Positions 1 to 8,014 of a stretch of DNA of 42,899 bases are shown here, piece after piece. This DNA comes from Paulinella micropora (taxonomy: Eukaryota > Cercozoa > Imbricatea > Euglyphida), in NCBI GenBank assembly GCA_009731375.1, contig BJOX01000354.1:322820-365718 (forward strand), given 5' to 3'. A program made the translations under genes and the position numbers. Within the stretch, counting starts at the first letter, position 1, and every line of letters starts with the position of its first letter. Under the pieces are notes generated by a model, which searched no databases, was not told the origin of the DNA, and worked only from the letters and a program-made list of their open reading frames with translations.

Positions 1-203
1 CCTGGGGCGTAAGTGAAACTCAGCACAGACTTTGCCAAGTTAAATGGACGGCTGATAAGGTCAAATGTGCTTTCCTGACCGCCCGCTGAAGTAACAACAA
101 CATTTCCTGCTCCTTCGCGAGGAGTAAGTTTGTTAAGGCGATACGAACCGCTGATATAATCAGTCTTACTGAAGTCTAATTCTCCGCCGTGTTGAGTTGG
201 CAT
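1..203 (-). CDS. Major capsid protein, element L (5' part only)
   Basis: This is the first 67 codons of the capsid gene; the rest lies left of the window. The ATG is at 201-203. The protein begins MPTQHGGELDFSKTDYIS, nearly identical to the start of the complete 496-residue protein at 25096-26586, then diverges slightly (SGSYRLNKLTPREGAG against SASYRLNKLAPREGSA). That complete homologue is the double-jelly-roll major capsid of the Polinton/adintovirus type, so this would form the hexon-like capsomers. A degenerate boundary hairpin lies 80 bp upstream (283-318). No damage is visible in the visible portion. Confidence 0.88.
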   Translation of the reverse strand, partial: MPTQHGGELDFSKTDYISGSYRLNKLTPREGAGNVVVTSAGGQESTFDLISRPFNLAKSVLSFTYAP

Positions 204-282
204 TTTTGTTTTTTTTAGGCAGTTGTGAAATTAACTAATTCACCAGAATATATTTATAGAAAAAAAAATTCTAAAATTAATT

Positions 283-318
283 GATATTTTATTCTGACTT
301 CGTCATTATAAAACATCG
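283..318 (-). repeat. Boundary hairpin upstream of capsid (L)
   Basis: On + it reads GATATTTTAT...ATAAAACATCG, with 10-bp arms and a short loop. It is one of the shortest members of the family and lacks the nested loop stem. It lies on the 5' side of the capsid gene with the AATATC end facing the gene. It pairs with 342-418 across a 23-bp AT-rich spacer. Confidence 0.75.
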
Positions 319-341
319 TAAAAAAAATAATTAATGGTTGT

Positions 342-418
342 CGATGTTTGAGATTATAGATTCAACAAGTTGAATCCATAGCGAGAGTGCGTAGCACGAA
401 GCGCAATTCTCAAATATC
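342..418 (+). repeat. Boundary hairpin at the penton 3' end (L)
   Basis: CGATGTTTGAGA pairs with TTCTCAAATATC. The loop contains a perfect mini-palindrome at 359-376 (GATTCAAC-AA-GTTGAATC) followed by the family loop GCGAGAGTGCG..GCACGAAGCGC. The penton stop codon TGA (417-419 on the minus strand) overlaps the hairpin end. Confidence 0.85.
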
Positions 419-1251
419 ATCGGGACTTTAATAAATTGAAGAATGATGTAAATAAATTAAAATAATTAGTCTCTCTGTAAATTAATAATGTCATAACAAT
501 ACCTAATCCATTAAGATTTATAGCCTGATCGTTTTCGTCTGTAAGATAAAACCTATATACATTATTTGAACTGGTGGATAATTTCTTACCATACTCCGAC
601 CCACTTCCGTCGTATATAATNNNNNNNNNNCGTTGTATATAATGGCACCAAATGGAATTTCGTTGGCGGTGTATATTTCTTGTAGCACATGATTATCTCC
701 TTCACCAACTAAGTCCGATTGAAGGTATAAAGTCTTTTCTCCAGTTAGAATAATCACATTTGGCGATTTAATGAAATCATTAGAGAAGAAATATGTTGAA
801 TTTCTATCAAAACCCATAACCTCGTGAATGCGGGTATCGGTATCAAATATAAACCGCGGTTGAATACCTCCGATATTTGAAACACTGAATGTTAATTTAC
901 CATCCTCCGCTTCTGTGTTTGTATTGTTGCTTGAGACAACATAAGTATAGTCATTCGGACTTTCTGTCGTCCGTACCTCAGACAACTTATTTTTAGATTG
1001 TTCATTGTGTAGTTTCCATCAGGTATCGTAATGAGTGCCTCATACCCATCTTCGCTAAGAGTAAAAGTATTATATGATGAAGCCACAGAGTAATACGACT
1101 TTGGAACATAGATATGAAGAATTTTACAATGTGTGGGATTGTCTAGTGATTTTAAGTTTATTTCGTGTGTAAAGTCGCTATCTGTGCCTGTTATTCTATT
1201 TTTACTATTTATGTAATAGATACCCGAACTTCTCCCTCCCTTATAGTCCAT
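417..1251 (-). pseudogene. Minor capsid (penton-like) protein, element L, frameshifted and gapped
   Basis: This is the homologue of the intact 272-residue protein at 24102-24920, about 85-90% identical by eye. It starts MDYKGGRSSGIYYINSKN at the ATG 1249-1251. The family features IYVPKSYYSVAS and TIPDGNYTMNNLK are those of Polinton/adintovirus penton-like single-jelly-roll proteins. The frame breaks near 985-1000, where a T run has five bases here against six in element R. A 10-N gap at 621-630 is flanked by a repeat of the local sequence (GTATATAAT). The stop is inside the downstream hairpin. The frameshift may be a homopolymer sequencing error rather than true decay. Confidence 0.82.
621..630. 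other. Assembly gap (10 N) in the penton gene
   Basis: Ten N with CGTATATAAT immediately left and CGTTGTATATAAT immediately right. The sequence is repeated across the gap, so the two contig ends probably overlap and no sequence need be missing. Confidence 0.85.
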
Positions 1252-1263
1252 TGCTATATTATA

Positions 1264-1318
1264 GATAGTTTAGAATTGCGCTTCGTGCTTTCGCACTCTC
1301 ACTTATTCTAAACCATCG
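1264..1318 (-). repeat. Boundary hairpin, penton leader (L)
   Basis: On + GATAGTTTAGAAT...ATTCTAAACCATCG. Compared with the family GATATTTTAGAAT/ATTCTAAAACATC, one T-A pair has become G-C on both arms, a compensatory change. The loop is TGCGCTTCGTGC..GCACTCTCAC, with a nested stem. It ends 12 bp upstream of the penton ATG. Confidence 0.88.
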
Positions 1319-1374
1319 TTTTTTCTTTTTCAAAAAAATTAATGCTTATTGTAATCCTTAAAAGTGCGTAGCCC

Positions 1375-1453
1375 CGATGTTTATGGAAGGGGCTGGGGCC
1401 CCTTTCCAAACCCGCGGGGTATGGTAGGGGTGGAACCCCTCCAAACAAATATC
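1375..1453 (+). repeat. Degenerate GC-rich boundary hairpin at the protease 3' end (L)
   Basis: It starts CGATGTTTATGG and ends CCAAACAAATATC, so both constant ends are kept. The interior is a series of G/C palindromes: GGGGCTGGGGCCCC near 1389-1402 and AGGGGTGGAACCCCT at 1426-1440. The protease stop TGA (1452-1454) overlaps the AATATCA end. It is the most divergent interior of the family. Confidence 0.65.
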
Positions 1454-2476
1454 AAATGTATGTATCAAAATTACCATACCCATTCTGTGCTTTTAATTTC
1501 TCCGCTTCTTCTTCTTTTAAGTCTGTATAGCCACTAGCAAACTTAAATCGGTTGCCTTTCGCCCGCTCCATTAAAAATCTCATACTATGCCAACCACATG
1601 TGTCTGATGTGTCTGATTGTTGTTTTACTTGATTAACCTTCATTAATAAATAACTATCGGGGTGGCTTCGGTCAATTAGTTGTTTTATTTGTTGCTGAAA
1701 GTCTTCTGTTGGCTCGTAAAGTGCTAATGGGTCATACACTTCAACACTCCTGTCTTGATCTAGACTTATCCATATAGCAATCCAATGAGACCCCGCTTGC
1801 TTGTGATTGTCTAAATTCATAATAAATCCGTATCGCTTTCTGCTTCCGGGCTTCAACTTATAGATTTCATCACTGGCTATTGCTCCGAGATACCATCCAT
1901 ATTTTTTCATTATGTCGTCTATTTCATTAGTCATTAAACCGCGACCCTCACCCTGTTGTTCCTCTGGTTGCTGTGGCTCGTCTGTCTGTGGTTGCTCTGG
2001 TGTCTCCGCGATGAGTGGCTTTGCCACGATGTTCTGCTCCGCAGAACTTGTTCTCGGGGGTACGGTTGTCTCCTCTGGTGGTGTTTATCTGGCTGTGATT
2101 GCTGTGGCTCTGGTTGCTGTGGCTCTGGTTGCTGTGGCTGTGGCTCTAATGGTAGTGGTAGTTGTTGTGGCATTCCCTCGTCAATATTCAAATCTGTTGA
2201 AACTCGTTTATCTAAATTTGGATCGGAAGTCATTTTGTTCGTTAGAGTATTTACAAAATCATGTTTGTTCATTGTGTGTTTCCAATCTTTGCGGGCTAAG
2301 TATTTTTTTATTTTCGCTATTGAAAATACTTTATCAATTAATTCTTCTAATGTCTTCGCTCCACTACCTTTTTGCTCATTAATACCCATATACTCTTCAT
2401 ATCTAGCATAATCCGCCACTTTTCTTTTTACGTTTTCCTTTTCATTTCCAACATCAATATTAAACCTTTTAATCAT
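1452..2476 (-). pseudogene. Adenain-like cysteine protease, element L, frameshifted
   Basis: The maturation protease cleaves capsid precursors in adenoviruses and is expected to do so here. The C-terminal half (from about 2027 down to 1452) is nearly identical to the intact copy at 22943-23917. It keeps the catalytic triad: His in AGSHWIAIW, Asp in VEVYDPLALY and Cys in SDTCGWHSMRF. The N-terminal part is in another frame (ATG 2474-2476, MIKRFNIDVGNEK) and joins through a low-complexity P/Q/E linker at about 2050-2100. A perfect palindrome (2031-2047) sits in this linker. The N-terminal domain differs strongly from element R. Upstream codons continue in frame towards the end of the coiled-coil gene without an ATG, so the true start is probably also frameshifted (an ATGATG overlaps the coiled-coil stop). 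Confidence 0.8.
2031..2047. repeat. Mini-palindrome in the protease linker (L)
   Basis: GTTCTGC-TCC-GCAGAAC, 7-bp perfect arms. Element R has only the left half (AGTTCTGCGGAGC) at the matching site, followed by different sequence, so the palindrome differs between copies. Confidence 0.6.
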
Positions 2477-2528
2477 GTCAATAATCCACTTTGAAGTGTC
2501 TTTGTAATTTAATTGTTTATGTCCATCA

Positions 2529-3245
2529 TTATCTAGTCTCTTTCGTTTTCAATGGTGCTTCATCTCCTAAATTAGGTAATGGCGGTGCTTGTGGTGGTGC
2601 TCCTAATGGCGGTGCTTGTTGTGGTGCTCCTAATGGCGGTGCTTGTGGTTGTCCCTGCTGTGGTGGCATAATATATTGATACTGTGGTGGCGGTGGTAAT
2701 GCTTGTATCCTATTTTTTCTGTCTTCTTCATATTTTACATCTTCTATGAGTTTTTGCTCCCTTCTTAGTTCTCTGGCTTTTTGTTCTTGTCGTTCATTAA
2801 TATCCTCTAATTCTCTTTTATGTTCCCTATCCATTATATCTTGTCTTTCCTTAGCATCTGCTATGTCTTTTCGTTCTAGCCTTTTCTTTTCTTCTATCAC
2901 ATCTTCCCTCTTCTTCTTTTCCTTTTCTTCCTCGTCATGTATTAACTCATATTTCTTTTGTAAGTTGCTTTGTATCTGGTTTCTGTTCTCGTGTTCAAGA
3001 CGATTGAAATCAGATTTGATTATTTTTTCCCTTGGTTTGCGGCCCTGCCTTCGTGGCCTCTGCTTACCAATATATTTGAAAAACAACTTAACGATTTGAA
3101 GTGTGCTCATATCATTTGTTTTCTTACCAAAATTAAGATAATATTTTTTACCTTTCTGGATAATATAAGGTCTCCCGCTCTTATTTCTATAAACCCGAGG
3201 TGGACGGACTTTTGCATTTTTCTTATTAGTCTTTTTAGCGACCAT
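2529..3245 (-). CDS. Basic coiled-coil protein, element L
   Basis: About 238 residues from ATG 3243-3245; a further in-frame ATG at 3252-3254 lies inside the leader hairpin. The N-terminal basic module reads KVRPPRVYRNKSGRPYIIQ followed by KGKKYYLNFGKK, a kind of sequence seen in Polinton-like and large DNA virus virion proteins. It is followed by a highly charged helix rich in E/K/R (about residues 85-180) and a proline-rich tail with repeats of PPLGAPQQAPPLGAP. The element R homologue (22182-22946) has the same N-terminus and helix but a different C-terminus. It sits directly upstream of the protease with overlapping ends and no hairpin between, so the two are probably co-transcribed. Function not established; a core or scaffold role is plausible. 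Confidence 0.7.
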   Translation of the reverse strand: MVAKKTNKKNAKVRPPRVYRNKSGRPYIIQKGKKYYLNFGKKTNDMSTLQIVKLFFKYIGKQRPRRQGRKPREKIIKSDFNRLEHENRNQIQSNLQKKYELIHDEEEKEKKKREDVIEEKKRLERKDIADAKERQDIMDREHKRELEDINERQEQKARELRREQKLIEDVKYEEDRKNRIQALPPPPQYQYIMPPQQGQPQAPPLGAPQQAPPLGAPPQAPPLPNLGDEAPLKTKETR

Positions 3246-3251
3246 TGTATA

Positions 3252-3306
3252 CATAGTTTAGAATTGCGTTTCGTGCTATCGCACTCTCACTTATTCTAAA
3301 CCATCG
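3252..3306 (-). repeat. Boundary hairpin, coiled-coil gene leader (L)
   Basis: On + CATAGTTTAGAAT...ATTCTAAACCATCG, with the same compensated G-C pair as 1264-1318. The outermost base has changed (CAT for GAT), which creates an ATG on the minus strand in frame with the gene. Confidence 0.85.
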
Positions 3307-3338
3307 TTTTTTTATTTGGGAAAAAATTAATCTGTTTT

Positions 3339-3396
3339 CGATGGTTATCAACAAACGGGAGTTGCGTTAGCAACGAGAGTGTAGTTGATAACTATC
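3339..3396 (+). repeat. Boundary hairpin at the pX-like gene 3' end (L)
   Basis: CGATGGTTATCAAC...GTTGATAACTATC. The usual T-A pair at stem position 5 is G-C on both arms. The loop has a nested stem GTTGC-GTTA-GCAAC. The stop TGA of the gene (3395-3397) overlaps the hairpin end. Confidence 0.88.
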
Positions 3397-3706
3397 AGCG
3401 AAACTTTACAGCACCTCCTCGTTGCTTACCATATCCGAGTTTTGCGGCAGTAGCACTAACACTACCCGCGTAAGGCACCCCAACACTACTCAATGCCCCC
3501 GCAGTCCTAGAGATTACCTTATTATCGCGAAGGAATTTCTTAACAGCCAAGGCTGTTTTTCCGACCTTAGCCCAGTTAATCTTTCCTCCCTTTTGTCCGC
3601 ATCCCTTCTTCTTGGTTTTCTTTTTTCCTCCCTTCTGTGGCATTGATGGATTGTATCCGATGTTATATCCTGATGGTTGTGAAATTATCACTGGCGATAC
3701 TGGCAT
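3395..3706 (-). CDS. Small basic virion protein, adenovirus pX/pVI-like, element L
   Basis: 103 residues, start MPVSPVIISQPSGYNIG at 3704-3706. It has a glycine-lysine segment MPQKGGKKKTKKKGCGQKGG, then a predicted amphipathic helix from KINWAKVGKTALAVKKFLRD, and ends with KLGYGKQRGGAVKFR. Gly-Gly-rich sites near the N-terminus and before the tail are the kind that adenain-type proteases cut. In Polintons and adintoviruses, small proteins of this kind are compared with adenovirus pX/pVI (core or membrane-lytic). The assignment rests on composition and position between ATPase and coiled-coil genes. The element R copy (21674-21985) is the same length. Confidence 0.65.
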   Translation of the reverse strand: MPVSPVIISQPSGYNIGYNPSMPQKGGKKKTKKKGCGQKGGKINWAKVGKTALAVKKFLRDNKVISRTAGALSSVGVPYAGSVSATAAKLGYGKQRGGAVKFR

Positions 3707-3712
3707 ATATTA

Positions 3713-3735
3713 GAAAGATTTTAAAAAAATCTTTC
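3713..3735 (-). promoter_or_regulatory. Short perfect hairpin upstream of the pX-like gene (L)
   Basis: GAAAGATTTT-AAA-AAAATCTTTC starts 7 bp from the ATG. A near-copy lies at 5275-5296, upstream of the 121-residue gene, with the outermost pair swapped from G-C to C-G. Both are flanked by TTTTTGCT on the far side and TATAT on the ATG side of the minus strand. Possibly a shared promoter or leader element; neither occurs in element R. Confidence 0.5.
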
Positions 3736-3766
3736 AGCAAAAAAAAAAATTCTAAAAATATTATTT

Positions 3767-3806
3767 GATATTTTATTCACCCGCTACGCGGTTTCATAAA
3801 ACATCG
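3767..3806 (-). repeat. Boundary hairpin upstream of the pX-like gene (L)
   Basis: On + GATATTTTAT...ATAAAACATCG with loop stem CCGC-TA-CGCGG. Short form like 283-318. Spaced 61 bp from the gene start. Confidence 0.75.
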
Positions 3807-3825
3807 TTTTTTACTTTTATGGTTT

Positions 3826-3881
3826 CGATGTTTGACAATAAACGAGAGTGCGAATAGCACGAAGTGAAATTGTCAAATATC
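3826..3881 (+). repeat. Boundary hairpin at the ATPase 3' end (L)
   Basis: CGATGTTTGACAAT...ATTGTCAAATATC, with nested loop stem GTGCG-AATA-GCAC. The core GACAAT/ATTGTC differs from the AGAAT/ATTCT version on both arms. Confidence 0.88.
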
Positions 3882-3884
3882 ATT

Positions 3885-4696
3885 TTAATCTGAAGTTGAC
3901 GTTTTTGCGAAGTTCGTCATCAACACTTGAGACATAAAGAAAATTAAATCTCTCCTTTGTTGCTTCGTGATACTTTGAAGAAAGTAATCAAAGTAAAAAG
4001 ATAGGTCTAAGTGTTTATACACGAGTTCCATTTTGTCCTGAGATTGGCTTGGAAAGATTAATAAATAATCTAACTGCTTAATGGCTTCTGGCCGTAGGTC
4101 GTTCAAATACTGCTTGACATAATAACCTTTGATTTATAGTGTCTGTTCTTTTTTAACAAATCACTTACGGACTTGTCTCTTAATCCACTTCCTAAATCAT
4201 CCAAAACAAAAACGACCTCTGGAGAAATATACTTGCTTGGTCGTTCTTTTGGTGCCTCCGCTGTGCTCTGTTTCTTTTCTTTTCCAAAGTATAAAAATTG
4301 TGGTTTCTCTATTTCCTCTTTGTCCTGTTTTACTTCTCCTTCGTGTTGCTCGTCCTGTCTGTTCAGTTTGTCTAACTCATAATCAATAACATTTACACCA
4401 TCTGATTTAAGAAAGGTGTATATTGCCATCGGGTTGCCTCTGTTCTTAAAGTGCTTTACCATTGCTTTATAAATGTAGTCCTTGTGTATCGTTGAAGCAA
4501 TAATGACAATACGGGTTTTTCTGTCTGTAGTCCGTTTCAGTATTTCAAAGAGTGCTGTCGTTTTCCCGCTCTTCTTACGGGCAAGTACAAATATGTTGGC
4601 ATACGGCTCATTAAATAATTTATAACCTTTTGATTTTTTGTTTCCATCCCCCTCTTGTTTTACTGGCTTCACCTTGACATTGTTAATCTTCATCAT
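3885..4696 (-). pseudogene. FtsK/HerA-type DNA packaging ATPase, element L, frameshifted
   Basis: This motor protein would pump the genome into the capsid. Walker A is VLARKKSGKTTALFEIL and Walker B VVFVLDDLGSG, as in the intact 277-residue element R copy (20684-21517). Near 4103-4112 a single G is missing from the local GG (element R has two), so the frame changes after the VIMSS segment. The last 70 residues continue in the other frame to TAA at 3885-3887. Start choice: ATG 4694-4696, directly abutting the leader hairpin (MMKINNVKVK); the second Met matches the element R start better. Confidence 0.85.
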
Positions 4697-4751
4697 GATA
4701 TTTTAGAATTGCGCTTCGTGCTGTCGCACTCTCTCTTATTCTAAAACATCG
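4697..4751 (-). repeat. Boundary hairpin, ATPase leader (L)
   Basis: On + GATATTTTAGAAT...ATTCTAAAACATCG with loop TGCGCTTCGTGC..GCACTC. It abuts the ATG with no spacing. Confidence 0.88.
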
Positions 4752-4784
4752 TTTTTTCTTTATGGTTTAAAATAAATCGGTGTT

Positions 4785-4842
4785 CGATGTTTATCAACAA
4801 ACGGGAGTTGCGGTAGCAACGAGAGTGTAGTTGATAAATATC
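4785..4842 (+). repeat. Boundary hairpin at the 3' end of the 121-residue gene (L)
   Basis: CGATGTTTATCAAC...GTTGATAAATATC, loop stem GTTGC-GGTA-GCAAC. Compared with 3339-3396, the stem pair at position 5 is T-A instead of G-C. Confidence 0.88.
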
Positions 4843-4850
4843 ATTATTAT

Positions 4851-4914
4851 CCTAAGAATTCGTTGCGGATAAATCCGCAACAATCTGGGTAGGTTTCACC
4901 TACCCTAAGAATTC
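4851..4914. repeat. Double mini-palindrome insertion flanked by an 11-bp direct repeat
   Basis: CCTAAGAATTC occurs at 4851-4861 and 4904-4914. Between the copies are two perfect hairpins: GTTGCGGAT-AA-ATCCGCAAC (4862-4881) and GGGTAGGT-TTC-ACCTACCC (4887-4905). Element R lacks this insert at the matching site (20500-20513), where the coding sequence passes straight into TGATATT. Confidence 0.75.
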
Positions 4915-5265
4915 TAGGCATACAACAATTCTTCCCGCTAAATTTCCTGTGTCAATATTTCCGCTGTCGGTTTCAAGGACTTTAAATGTATATTGGCCGT
5001 CAGTCCATCCAACGACACCTAAATTATAACTAAGGTTTGAAATGTTTGCTGTGGTGCTGTCCGCAAATGTTCCAATAATTCCAATTCTATCCATGTAAAG
5101 AATTCTGGTTTTTGTCTCTGTCTGGTCGTTCATATAGTGGATAAATTTTACATTCATTTTGGTGGGTGTTAATGACATTTGAATATTTTTATTAAATGTT
5201 TTGCTTCCTCCAGCAAAATCATTGCTCAGAAAAATAATCCGCTGATATTTATATTCAGTAGCCAT
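4900..5265 (-). CDS. Conserved 121-residue virion-region protein, element L
   Basis: The start is ATG 5263-5265 (MATEYKYQRIIFLSNDFAGG); an upstream in-frame ATG would add residues encoded by the AAAGATTTT hairpin and is unlikely. The protein is beta-rich with no clear motif; the segment MSLTPTKMNVKFIHYMN and a glycine-ending C-terminus (VCLEFLG) are conserved with element R (20114-20514). Located between the ATPase and a divergent secreted-protein gene. Function unknown; a small capsid component is a guess from position only. The stop (TAG 4900-4902) lies within a palindromic insertion that differs from element R. Confidence 0.65.
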   Translation of the reverse strand: MATEYKYQRIIFLSNDFAGGSKTFNKNIQMSLTPTKMNVKFIHYMNDQTETKTRILYMDRIGIIGTFADSTTANISNLSYNLGVVGWTDGQYTFKVLETDSGNIDTGNLAGRIVVCLEFLG

Positions 5266-5274
5266 GATTATATA

Positions 5275-5296
5275 CAAAGATTTTAAAAAATCTTTG
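5275..5296 (-). promoter_or_regulatory. Short perfect hairpin upstream of the 121-residue gene (L)
   Basis: CAAAGATTTT-AA-AAAATCTTTG, 9 bp upstream of the ATG and within the 47-bp spacer shared with the divergent secreted-protein gene. See 3713-3735 for its partner. Confidence 0.5.
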
Positions 5297-5312
5297 AGCA
5301 AAAAATATACAA

Positions 5313-5560
5313 ATGTTAATAATATTATTGTTTGTGTGGTCGGCTATTTCGCGAACTGCCTGCGACTTTTACTCACGGGTCGGCGATAAAAAAATGAGAG
5401 TTGTGCTTATTGTATTCAGAAAGGAATAGAAACAAAATTTAAATGTGTGTATAAGCCTATGAGTGATTGGTGTGTTAGTTTTGATGAAGCCATTCCTTTA
5501 ATCTGTGCCAGCGATAGTTCTTGGTATAAAATACATTTATATGAGTGTTCATTTCTTTGA
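5313..5560 (+). pseudogene. Small secreted/membrane-anchored cysteine-containing protein, element L, frameshifted
   Basis: Starts at ATG 5313-5315 with a hydrophobic leader (MLIILLFVWSAISRTACDFY) typical of a signal peptide. After a run of seven A (element R has eight) the frame shifts. The remaining codons give the conserved segments NESCAYCIQKGIETKFKCVY and MSDWCVSFDEAIPLICAS, ending at TGA 5558-5560. Several cysteines (CAYC, FKCVY, DWCVSF, LICA) suggest a small disulfide-bonded domain. It is transcribed opposite to its neighbours, divergent from the 121-residue gene, and its end overlaps the membrane-protein gene by 12 bp. Function unknown. Confidence 0.6.
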
Positions 5561-5893
5561 ACTAGAAGGCGATGGAAGGCAAATTCCTATGAGTAAAGTC
5601 AAAATTCCGACATAAGCATTAGCAACCTCGCACGGCAAGTTCTTTTCAGGTAGCCTCACGATACAAAGTGTTATAATGGCAATAATGATACCCATTTGAA
5701 ATAAGTATTTAATAAGTCTGCTGTCTGTCGGTCTGTCTTTTATACAACAACAATTCCAGTTATCTTCCAATTCGTGCTCTACTTTTTTTTCCTCATTCTT
5801 CAATGAAATATCTAAAACTCTATTTTTCAACTCTGGTGTTAGTTCGCCGTCTATTTCAATGACTGGCGGTGGGGGGTGTAATCTAGGAGGCAT
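5549..5893 (-). CDS. Small two-helix membrane protein, element L
   Basis: 114 residues. It has a charged N-terminal half (proline-rich start, then EIDGELTPELKNRVLDIS and EEKKVEHELEDNWNCCC) and two hydrophobic segments: YLFQMGIIIAIITLCIVRL (about residues 64-82) and NAYVGILTLLIGICLP (about 92-107). It is nearly identical to the element R copy (19342-19686). ATG 5891-5893 overlaps the fibre 3' end, and there is no boundary hairpin on either side here, unlike element R. Probably a virion or host-membrane-associated protein; role unknown. Confidence 0.75.
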   Translation of the reverse strand: MPPRLHPPPPVIEIDGELTPELKNRVLDISLKNEEKKVEHELEDNWNCCCIKDRPTDSRLIKYLFQMGIIIAIITLCIVRLPEKNLPCEVANAYVGILTLLIGICLPSPSSSKK

Positions 5894-6742
5894 TAGTAGA
5901 AAATACGACTGCTCGGATTTCGGCTAGTTGGTTTGCTTGGTCTTGTAGTATATTCATGAGATTATTATTTTGTTTTTCTAAATTAACTACCTTTTCTGAT
6001 AATTGTTGAACGGCCTTAATTAACGGAGCAAATAAACTCGGAATAACCTATACCATAACCGACATCACCACTATCAATACATTTAACATCTTCTGGATTA
6101 ACACTCACACCTTTCAATTCGTATTCCGCTCTTTGCTTCGGACACGGAACCATAATTGTTTCTTTTATAAAACCGCCAAAATCTAGCATATCCATTTCTG
6201 TTAGTATTTCTTCTAATTCCTGTGCTATTAAGCCAGTCCTACATTTCTTGTTGTCATCAATCATACGATAGCAGACTGGATTTAACTTATTAATAAAATC
6301 TAAGCCTAAGCATTCCTTTATATCTTCTTTTTTTCTCCTGTCTGAATATTGAATTGGATTAGACAATACCCATAATTGTCCATCGCTTGCTTTCAAAGAC
6401 ATTAAAGCAGTATTTGAACTATTCTCCCATATGAACCCACTCGTTGAAGAATTATTCACTCTAAATCTAATAGCATAAGAAGTTAATCCTCCGCCTACTC
6501 CTCCTGCTGGCGCTGTTCCTCCACTTAATGATTTATTGTTCCCAGACTGAGACATATAAATCCCCCATGCTGAATCAGTAGCATCCCATACAAATATTCC
6601 TCTCGCATTCGTCCCGTCTGTTTGTCCTTGAATTGCTATTTTCGCCCCACTGGTATTCGTTGCTGATGTTAGTGTGCCAGTGTATGTAATTCCGCATTTG
6701 TCGTTAGTAAGCCACCAGCAGTTATTGCCTTCGTTGTTAATA

Positions 6743-6752
6743 NNNNNNNNNN
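6743..6752. other. Assembly gap in the fibre gene (L)
   Basis: About 54 bp left of the N-run (from CCGCATTTGTCGTTAG) recur right of it with a substitution (CCGCATTTGCCGTTAG). The contig ends overlap, and the mismatch suggests they come from different copies or haplotypes. Confidence 0.85.
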
Positions 6753-8004
6753 CCCGCATTTGCCGTTAGTAAGCCACCAGCAGTTATTGCCTTCGTTGTT
6801 AATAAACCCGATGAACTATCAATTGTCATTGCGGTGTTAAATGTTATATTACTTCCTACCGCTACCCCTGATGCATATTGAAAAACAAGATTAGTGCCTT
6901 TGGCTATCATAAAATTTGAGGTAGCAGAACTTGACTTATCATTAGCTGCACCATCCCAATAACAATCAAATTTTAATGATATGTCGCTATGACTATTGTT
7001 AATTAATTGAAAACAAGGATAATTTGGATCAGCTGTTGTAAATGCTTGTATATGTGGTCCTGCTACACCAGATGTCCCGTATAATTCTAATCCACCCATA
7101 TATGCCACCAATCCTCTCGTTGTTCTTCCCAATATCAATGGTTTTCCTAGCGCCATTGTTATTTTGTCGCTCGTTGTTAATGTTGTTGTAGTCATGCCTG
7201 CGGTTGAAGTAATTGTCGTTCCCGTTATTGTTCCGCCATTTGTTATGTTGTTTGAGTTCATATCTAAGGCTCCATAAAATCGCATACCGCCAGCATTGTT
7301 AACACGGACAATGTCAGATGAAGCACTTTTATTATCAAAAAGTTTTGAAATATAAAGTCCCGCCCCTTTTACATCAAATGCTACATTCGTAAATACATAA
7401 CCTCTTTGGTCTGCGGTTCCGTTTGTAGCAGTATTTAGAGTAAATAAGAAATACTGATAATCTCCTGATGTCTGTGAAAAGAATATATCAACTCCATTTT
7501 GGTTTAATATCCTCGCCCCATTATATGTTATATTTCCGCCATTAGTGATAGTTTGATTATTAAAATCGGCATTGTTCGTTAAAGTTAGATATTTTATCGT
7601 TGTGCTCGCCCCATTAAATGTTTTACTTCCTGTTATGGTTTGATCTGTTGATGGTTTTACATTTTGACCGTCCAATGTGTCCGCATACCCTTTTGTCGCT
7701 CCGTCCGTCGCTAATGTCGGAGTTCCAAGGTTGGCTATTTTGCTACTATTACAATCTAGCCCCGAAGCATTTACCCAACCGACTATCGCTCCATCAATAA
7801 TGAAACTTATTTTTTTGGCAATTATTTCAAAGTTATAATTTACACCAGTGCCCATATCAAGGCATCCGATAGTTCCTATATTGGCTGTGGAGTTAAAAAC
7901 CACGAATGTTCCCTTTGTTGTCGCATTCGTTGAATTTCCAGTTATTTCAAGGGCACTGCTAAATGTCTTGATTCCTGCTATGGATTGGTTTCCTGAAGTT
8001 TTAA

Positions 8005-8014
8005 NNNNNNNNNN
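8005..8014. other. Assembly gap in the fibre gene (L)
   Basis: GAAGTTTTAA left and AGGTTTTAAC right of ten N. A short repeat across the gap indicates overlapping contig ends. Confidence 0.75.

Noticed and set aside
1912-2411. Cys/Val-rich plus-strand proteins across the protease linker
   Set aside because: Antisense readings of the CAG/CCA-rich linker, absent from the matching part of element R.
283-4842. CRISPR-like array of repeats and spacers
   Set aside because: Repeats are irregularly spaced, palindromic, vary in sequence, and are separated by whole genes.
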